Below, one piece after another: positions 58,296 through 64,000 of a stretch of DNA of 64,000 bases. Each line of letters starts with the position of its first letter. Within the stretch, counting starts at the first letter, position 1. This DNA is from Epilithonimonas xixisoli (GTDB taxonomy: Bacteria > Bacteroidota > Bacteroidia > Flavobacteriales > Weeksellaceae), in the NCBI RefSeq assembly GCF_004365655.1, contig NZ_SOEO01000003.1:372001-436000 (forward strand). The letters are read 5' to 3'. Both the position numbers and the translations under genes were made by a program. The notes under the pieces are model-generated. The model did no database searches. It worked only from the letters and a program-made list of their open reading frames with translations, and was not told the DNA's origin.

Positions 58296-61115
58296 ATGAG
58301 AAAAAATTATGTGAAATTACCGATGCTGATCGCCGCAATCTATTTTGGAGGCAATTTGCATGCGCAGTCCACACAAGATACAGCTGCTGCCGAAAATAAG
58401 ATTGAGGAAGTGGTTGTGATTGGATATGGATCACAAAAGAAGGAAAATGTTACAGGAAGTATTGGAATTGTTTCTGCAAAAGATCTTGCAGATAAACCAA
58501 ATGCAAATCCACTAAGTTCTGTTCAAGGAAGATTGGCTGGGGTGAATGTTGTGAACTCTGGTACACCGGGAGGTTCTCCTCGTGTAGATATTAGAGGAAT
58601 TGGATCACTATCTGGAAACACAGTTTTTATCGTAGATGGAATGTTGACAGAGGATATCTCTTTCCTTAATCCTCAGGACATTGAGTCGATGAGTGTTTTG
58701 AAAGATCCATCCAGTTTAGCAATTTTTGGAGCAAAAGCAGCGAATGGTGCTGTGATTATCAAAACTAAAACAGGGAAAGGAAAACCAGTTTTCAATCTGA
58801 ATTCTTATTTGGGTATCAAAACCGTGACCAATGTACCTAAGATGGTAAACGGTGATCAGTACATAGAATTGTATAACGAGAGATTGATTAATGATAACAA
58901 TGGCAGTACTGCAGGATCTATAACCAAAGCAGGTTATCCTGGTAATACCGATTGGTTCAAAGAGATTTTACGTACAAGCATGATTAATTCCAATGATTTT
59001 TCAGCATCTGGAAGTTTAGGAAAACTGAATTATTATGGTAGCGTTGGTTATCTTCAAGATGAAGGTAATTTAGCTGCAGGTAGAGGAATCAATTCAGGAA
59101 GTGGATTCAATAGATTTAATACAAAATTGAACCTAAGCTATAAAGTAACAGATAACATTACAATTGGAAATAACTTTGCTTTTTCCAAAATGCGTACCGA
59201 TATAGCCCAAAACCCACTATTGGATGCTCGTAATGCACCTCCTGTTTTTGGAACAATTAACCCGGATACAGGAATGTACCAATATATTACTTTGGTAACT
59301 GTGCCCAATCCAAGAGCAAAACTGGATTTGTACCGTTCTCAAGAAAGACAAGAGAGACTATTGAATAACGTTTGGGCCGAAGTTAAGTTCTTGAAAGACT
59401 TTACTTTTAGAAGTAGCTATACAAGTGATAATTATAGCCCAAGCAAATATGAATATACTCCAACATTATTTTTTGCACCTACTGCAGATCAAAGGGATCC
59501 ACTTTTGATTACAAGAGATGTGAGACATCGCAATTATGTTTGGGATAATACAATCAACTGGAAGAAAAGTTTTGGTAGTCATAATTTAGATTTATTAGCT
59601 GGTTTTTCTAGAATTAGAGATTCTAGATCAGAAGATTACTGGTCTGCAAATAATGTAATGTATGATGGAACAAACGGATCTTTAAACATTCAAAATGGAA
59701 CAGATATAGTACATTTTGCGAATACCCAGACTGTACCAGTTGCAGTTACTCAGGATCAACAAAGAATAGAATCTTTCTTTGGTAGAATTAATTATGATTA
59801 TGCTGGAAAATATCTTTTGAACGCATCTATTCGTAGAGATGCAACTTCACAAATTTCCGTAGACAGAGCTAAGGTTTTCCCAGCTGTGAGTATAGGGTGG
59901 GTAGCTTCTAAAGAAGGATTTATGAGTAATCAAACCGTTTTTGATTTGTTGAAATTCAGAGCTAGCTGGGGTGAGTTAGGAAATCCTAAAGTGCAAAGAA
60001 GTTTCAACCAACTTGTATCCAATGTTACGGGTGTTTATTATGGTAATAATGGTTATCCGGCTGCTACTATCAATACAGTTATTGACGATACAATTGGTTG
60101 GGAAACTACAATAGGTATGGATTACGGTGTAGAAATGGCATTGTTGAATAACAAGTTGAAAATTGAAGCAACTTATTACAACAAAGAGTCAAAAGATGTA
60201 GTTTACGGTATTTTCCAAGGAACTGTATCGGGAGCTGAAAACTGGAGAAATTATGTAACTAATGCTTATTCTTTCAGAAATAAAGGTTTTGAGGTTTCTG
60301 CAAATTATAATACAAATTTAAGTGATAATGTAAAACTTGGATTTTACGGGAACTTTACATCGCTTAAAAATGAAATCACAGATGTTTATGGAGGTTCTTT
60401 CCTAGAAACTGGAGCTAGTTTATTTGGAAATTCCATTATTAGATTACAAACAGGACAAGCTGTTGGTTCTTATTATGGATATCAAGTAGATGGCGTTTTC
60501 CAAAATGATGCAGATGCTATTGCTTCTGGTCAAAACGGAGGAGCTGCTAGAGCTGGTTGGTTCAAGTTCAAAGACATGGACGGTAATGGTGTTATCGATT
60601 CTAGAGATAAAACATTCTTAGGAAGCCCAATTCCAAAAGGAACTTACGGTTTCGGATTTAATTTAAATATCCACGCTATCGATTTTGGAATTGATTTCCA
60701 AGGTGTATTTGGTAACAAGATTTACAATTACAACCGTGAGCAAAGATATGGTAACGAAAGTTGGGATCTTGATATGTATAATAACAGATGGACCGGAGCA
60801 GGAACATCGAATACAAATTCTATGATAACGTCTAACCAATTGATTATTGCTCCGAATAGCTTCTATGTAGAAGATGGTAGTTATTTCAGAATTAGAAATA
60901 TCCAAGTGGGTTACTCTTTACCAAAAAATATCGCAAATTCTTTATCTGTTAATAAACTAAGAATTTACTTAAGTGCTCAAAACCCTTGGACAAGTTTCAA
61001 GTATAACGGATTCTCTCCAGAGATTATGAACACAGACAGAGTACAGATGGGTATCGACCAAAACATTTATCCAATCTCTGCCATTTACACAATGGGTATG
61101 AACTTAACATTTTAA
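58296..61115 (+). CDS. SusC/RagA family TonB-linked outer membrane protein
   Basis: 939 aa. Signal peptide (LIAAIYFGGNLHAQ), TonB-plug region beginning EEVVVIGYGSQKKENVTGSI and VDIRGIGSLSGNTVFIVDG, then a 22-strand beta-barrel ending in YTMGMNLTF with the terminal Phe. The N-terminal carboxypeptidase-regulatory-like domain of many SusC proteins is absent (only about 20 residues precede the plug), so this is the short form. It imports oligosaccharides together with the SusD partner encoded next. Confidence 0.96.
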   Translation: MRKNYVKLPMLIAAIYFGGNLHAQSTQDTAAAENKIEEVVVIGYGSQKKENVTGSIGIVSAKDLADKPNANPLSSVQGRLAGVNVVNSGTPGGSPRVDIRGIGSLSGNTVFIVDGMLTEDISFLNPQDIESMSVLKDPSSLAIFGAKAANGAVIIKTKTGKGKPVFNLNSYLGIKTVTNVPKMVNGDQYIELYNERLINDNNGSTAGSITKAGYPGNTDWFKEILRTSMINSNDFSASGSLGKLNYYGSVGYLQDEGNLAAGRGINSGSGFNRFNTKLNLSYKVTDNITIGNNFAFSKMRTDIAQNPLLDARNAPPVFGTINPDTGMYQYITLVTVPNPRAKLDLYRSQERQERLLNNVWAEVKFLKDFTFRSSYTSDNYSPSKYEYTPTLFFAPTADQRDPLLITRDVRHRNYVWDNTINWKKSFGSHNLDLLAGFSRIRDSRSEDYWSANNVMYDGTNGSLNIQNGTDIVHFANTQTVPVAVTQDQQRIESFFGRINYDYAGKYLLNASIRRDATSQISVDRAKVFPAVSIGWVASKEGFMSNQTVFDLLKFRASWGELGNPKVQRSFNQLVSNVTGVYYGNNGYPAATINTVIDDTIGWETTIGMDYGVEMALLNNKLKIEATYYNKESKDVVYGIFQGTVSGAENWRNYVTNAYSFRNKGFEVSANYNTNLSDNVKLGFYGNFTSLKNEITDVYGGSFLETGASLFGNSIIRLQTGQAVGSYYGYQVDGVFQNDADAIASGQNGGAARAGWFKFKDMDGNGVIDSRDKTFLGSPIPKGTYGFGFNLNIHAIDFGIDFQGVFGNKIYNYNREQRYGNESWDLDMYNNRWTGAGTSNTNSMITSNQLIIAPNSFYVEDGSYFRIRNIQVGYSLPKNIANSLSVNKLRIYLSAQNPWTSFKYNGFSPEIMNTDRVQMGIDQNIYPISAIYTMGMNLTF

Positions 61116-61125
61116 TTAGAAAATC

Positions 61126-62547
61126 ATGAAAAAAATATTTTTAACATTATCTTTATTTTCACTCATAGTTAGCTGTAATGATGATTTTGTAGATATAAAA
61201 CCAGAAGGCGCTATAGAGGCTACAGATTTCTTCAAAACAGAAGAAGATGCTATGAAAGCGACTAATGCAATTTACAGTTTCCTAAGAAGTTGGGAAAATA
61301 CAGGTTTCCCTGCTCAGTATGTTTTTGGGGTGACTGGTGATGATGTGGAGAAAGGATCAAATCCTGGTGATGCATCATTCATTAATGCCTATGACAACTT
61401 CTCATTTACAATTAGTGATGATGGAGTGAACGGCTATTGGATTGGTCAATGGCAAGCAGTTGGTAGAGCCAATCAAGTTATTACCAATGTACCAAACATT
61501 GAGATGAATGCTACACTTAAAAATAGACTCATTGCAGAAGCTAAAATGCTAAGAGCTTACTTCTATTTTAATTTAGTGAGAATTTATGGCGGTGTTCCAA
61601 TTTTCGACGGATTGCAGACAAACTATAATATTCCGAGAAATTCAGCGGCAGAAGTTTATGCTTTTATCGTAAAAGATTTAACTGAAGCTTCTGAGGTTTT
61701 ACCAACTTCATATGGAGCGGCAGATTTGGGAAGAGTGACAAAAGGTGGTGCTTTAGGCCTGCTTTCAAAAGTATATCTTTATATGAAAGATTACCAAAAA
61801 GCTTATGATACGTCCAACTTAGTAATTGGAATGGGTTACAGTTTAGATCCTGATTTCAATCATTTGTTTAGACCAGCAGGAGAATTTGGTACAGAGTCTG
61901 TTTTTGAAGTTAATTGCGGATGTTCTGCTGAGTTTGGCGGTAGTCAATATGCAGAGGTTCAAGGTGTTAGAAATCAATTCGGTTGGGGCTTCTTTACGCC
62001 AACTCAAGCCTTGGAAGATGCATTTGAGCCTGGCGATATCAGAAAAGAATTCACTATTTTGAGAGAGGGTGAAACCACTCTTGAAGGTGATTTGATCAAA
62101 AAAGGAGATCCTCAAGCAGGGAATACTTGGAGTCAAAAAGTTTATGTTCCAACTTCATTAAACAATAATGCTTGTGGATATGGATCAATACAGAACTTAA
62201 GAATTCTAAGATTTGCAGATATTCTTTTGATTAATGCAGAAGCTGCAAATGAGTTAGGAAATACTGGTGTTGCAATTACAAACATTAATAAAGTAAGACT
62301 GAGAGCGAATCTTGGAGAAACTCCTGCTACTTCTCAATCCGCTTTAAGATTAGCAATCTGGCAAGAGAGAAGAGTAGAATTGGCAATGGAAATGGACAGA
62401 TTCCCGGATCTTGTAAGAACTGGTCAGGCTGAAACTTTCTTAGGGCCATTAGGATTCCAGAAAGGAAAAAATGAGCTATTCCCGATTCCATTGAATGCTA
62501 TTATTTCAAGTAATAACATTCTTACACAAAACCCTGGTTATAACTAA
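61126..62547 (+). CDS. SusD/RagB family nutrient-uptake lipoprotein
   Basis: 473 aa. Lipobox LIVSC (Cys17), then the SusD helical fold with TPR-like helices in the middle (AEVYAFIVKDLTEASEVL, GRVTKGGALGLLSKVYLYMKDYQKAYD) and the C-terminal RagB domain ending LFPIPLNAIISSNNILTQNPGYN. SusD caps the SusC transporter and binds the polysaccharide. A hairpin with a T-run (62571-62601) follows before the glycosidase gene. Confidence 0.95.
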   Translation: MKKIFLTLSLFSLIVSCNDDFVDIKPEGAIEATDFFKTEEDAMKATNAIYSFLRSWENTGFPAQYVFGVTGDDVEKGSNPGDASFINAYDNFSFTISDDGVNGYWIGQWQAVGRANQVITNVPNIEMNATLKNRLIAEAKMLRAYFYFNLVRIYGGVPIFDGLQTNYNIPRNSAAEVYAFIVKDLTEASEVLPTSYGAADLGRVTKGGALGLLSKVYLYMKDYQKAYDTSNLVIGMGYSLDPDFNHLFRPAGEFGTESVFEVNCGCSAEFGGSQYAEVQGVRNQFGWGFFTPTQALEDAFEPGDIRKEFTILREGETTLEGDLIKKGDPQAGNTWSQKVYVPTSLNNNACGYGSIQNLRILRFADILLINAEAANELGNTGVAITNINKVRLRANLGETPATSQSALRLAIWQERRVELAMEMDRFPDLVRTGQAETFLGPLGFQKGKNELFPIPLNAIISSNNILTQNPGYN

Positions 62548-62570
62548 CAGTTTTTATAACTCAGAATACT

Positions 62571-62601
62571 AAGAGGAGAGTTTTTATTCTCCTCTTTTTT
62601 T
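62571..62601 (+). terminator. Terminator-like hairpin between SusD and the glycosidase gene
   Basis: Perfect 9-bp stem AAGAGGAGA/TCTCCTCTT with T5 tail, only 25 bp before the next ATG, so there is no room for a promoter after it; it may tune, not end, transcription. Confidence 0.78.
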
Positions 62602-62625
62602 ATAAATTAATTATAATATAAAATT

Positions 62626-64000
62626 ATGAAAAGTATATTATCATTATCAATCATTTCATTATCAGTATTGTTATCTTGCAAAAATTCTCAAGTTTCAAGT
62701 TCAAGTACTGATAACAAAACAATTTCAAAAAACCTCTCAGACAATCAATTGATGGACAAAGTTCAAAGCGATGCCCTCAAGTATTTCTGGGATTTTGCAG
62801 AACCAAATTCTCTCTTGGGAAGAGAACGCTACCACGAGGACAATATTTATCCGGATAATGACAAACACGTAGTCACCACCGGAGGATCAGGTTTCGGATT
62901 GATGACGCTTTTGGTAGGAATCGATAGAAAATTCATTCCAAGAAAAGAAGCCGTAAAAAGATTGACTCACATCGCAGATTTTCTAGATAAGGCAGAACGT
63001 TTCCACGGTGCTTGGCCACATTGGATCAATGGCGAAACAGGAAAAATGACGCCGTTTGGAAAGAAAGACAATGGCGGAGATTTGGTGGAAACCGCATTTC
63101 TTGTTCAAGGGATTATTTGTGTTCGTGAATATTTCAAAGACGGAAACGAAGAAGAAAAAGCACTCGCTGCGAAAATGGACAAACTCTGGAAAGGCGTGGA
63201 GTGGAACTGGTACACAAAAGGTGGCGAGAAAGTCCTCTATTGGCATTGGTCGCCAAGTTACGGCTGGGAAATGAACTTTCCGCTCGAAGGTTACAACGAG
63301 TGTCTGATCACTTACGTTTTAGCCGCTGCATCACCAGACTATTCCATCGATTCCGAAACTTACAACAAAGGTTGGTCACGCAACGGAACCTACACAACAG
63401 ACAGAACAAAATACGGTTTACCGCTTTACGTCAAACACAATTACGCAGAAGAATTCGGTGGCCCATTATTCTGGTCTCAATACTCGTATTTAGGCTTGGA
63501 TCCAAGAGGATTGTCAGATCAATACGTAAAAAGCTACTGGGATTTGAACCGAAATCACGTCTTAATTGATTACAAATATTGCGTCGAAAACCCGCTCAAT
63601 TACAAAGGTTACTCCGAGAAATATTGGGGATTGACGGCAGGTTACACCAGAAACAAAGACGGTTCTGTAGGTTACGCCGCTCACCAACCAATGAAAGAAG
63701 ATTTGGGTGTCATTACGCCAACCGCTGCGCTCAGCTCGATGCCTTACACGCCAAAAGAATCTATGGATTTTCTAAGGTTTTTATACGAAGAAAAACCAAA
63801 TTTCATAGGAAAAGCTGGACCTTACGACGCAACTTCAATTCATTTTAATGACTGGACAACGCCTCGTTATCTCGCTATAGATCAGGGAACTATCGCCCCA
63901 ATGATCGAGAATTACCGCACAGGATTGCTCTGGAATCTCTTTATGAATGCCCCAGAAATCCGAAACGGACTCAAAAAAATCGGTTTTAAGTCCGCAGAAC
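62626..64000 (+). CDS. PF10091 glucoamylase-family glycoside hydrolase (partial)
   Basis: The frame is open from ATG 62626 to the window edge (458 codons, truncated). Lipobox LLSC (Cys18) after the signal, then GLDYFWDFAEPNS-like YFWDFAEP (residue about 54), GTGG-like TTGGSGFGLMTLLVGID, WHWSPSYGWEMNFPLEGYNECL, and GGPLFWSQYSYLGLDPRG, all typical of PF10091 enzymes. This family includes GH144 endo-beta-1,2-glucanases. As the third gene of a SusC-SusD locus it should act on the imported glucan at the cell surface or in the periplasm. Confidence 0.9.
   Translation, partial: MKSILSLSIISLSVLLSCKNSQVSSSSTDNKTISKNLSDNQLMDKVQSDALKYFWDFAEPNSLLGRERYHEDNIYPDNDKHVVTTGGSGFGLMTLLVGIDRKFIPRKEAVKRLTHIADFLDKAERFHGAWPHWINGETGKMTPFGKKDNGGDLVETAFLVQGIICVREYFKDGNEEEKALAAKMDKLWKGVEWNWYTKGGEKVLYWHWSPSYGWEMNFPLEGYNECLITYVLAAASPDYSIDSETYNKGWSRNGTYTTDRTKYGLPLYVKHNYAEEFGGPLFWSQYSYLGLDPRGLSDQYVKSYWDLNRNHVLIDYKYCVENPLNYKGYSEKYWGLTAGYTRNKDGSVGYAAHQPMKEDLGVITPTAALSSMPYTPKESMDFLRFLYEEKPNFIGKAGPYDATSIHFNDWTTPRYLAIDQGTIAPMIENYRTGLLWNLFMNAPEIRNGLKKIGFKSAE

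Overview
This window is chromosomal DNA from a low-GC member of the Bacteroidota, class Flavobacteriia, most likely Chryseobacterium or a close relative in the Weeksellaceae. The evidence is the gene content (type IX secretion sorting domains, a SusC/SusD pair, META-domain and VanZ proteins, a Flavobacteriia-style fabH/fabI pair), Bacteroidota-type promoters (a TAnnTTTG -7 box, in one case with TTTG 19 bp upstream), and intergenic palindromic repeats of a kind common in that group. No rRNA, tRNA, CRISPR array, insertion sequence or prophage was found. Two genes run off the ends: a nucleotide pyrophosphatase/phosphodiesterase at base 1 and a glucoamylase-family glycosidase at base 64000.

Bases 1-16,000 are mostly single housekeeping or envelope genes: an alcohol dehydrogenase, VanZ, an OmpA-family protein, a tiny T9SS-sorted protein, hemB, a semialdehyde dehydrogenase flanked by two inverted copies of a repeat, an L,D-transpeptidase lipoprotein, YpdA, a lipocalin, an M28 aminopeptidase, a ferredoxin with its reductase, an RsmB-type RNA methyltransferase and an HNH/NUMOD4 endonuclease-like gene. 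Bases 16,190-22,690 hold a complete RND efflux operon (tetR, tolC-like, adaptor, pump) with a well-preserved promoter and a duplicated candidate operator.

Bases 22,700-24,730 hold a type II restriction-modification system: a cytosine-C5 methyltransferase with a fused N-terminal helix-turn-helix, and a convergent Eco47II-type endonuclease. Bases 30,030-31,650 hold a second methyltransferase, of the adenine-N6 D12 class, next to a small protein of unknown family with a PD-(D/E)xK-like motif. This is the best candidate for an undescribed system here. Around these lie a J-domain/KTSC protein, META lipoprotein, GT-C-like membrane protein, hydroxybutyryl-CoA dehydrogenase, two Gfo/Idh/MocA oxidoreductases and a ParE/RelE toxin-antitoxin pair.

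Bases 35,000-48,900 carry fabI, fabH, pcm, a bacterial-PH-domain gene split by an in-frame TGA, mazG, a lemA-TPM-TPM cluster, two secreted proteins sharing a C-terminal module, a KefF/KefB-type pair and an M3 peptidase. Bases 49,000-58,000 carry an AhpD-like/DoxX/Crp cluster, PH-SHOCT, ABC-F, deoxyhypusine-synthase-like, acyltransferase, DUF493 and ferritin genes, plus a 48-codon gene at 56,839-56,985. The window ends in a polysaccharide-utilisation locus (SusC, SusD, PF10091 glycosidase). At least five families of short intergenic repeats are scattered through the window, often directly after stop codons.
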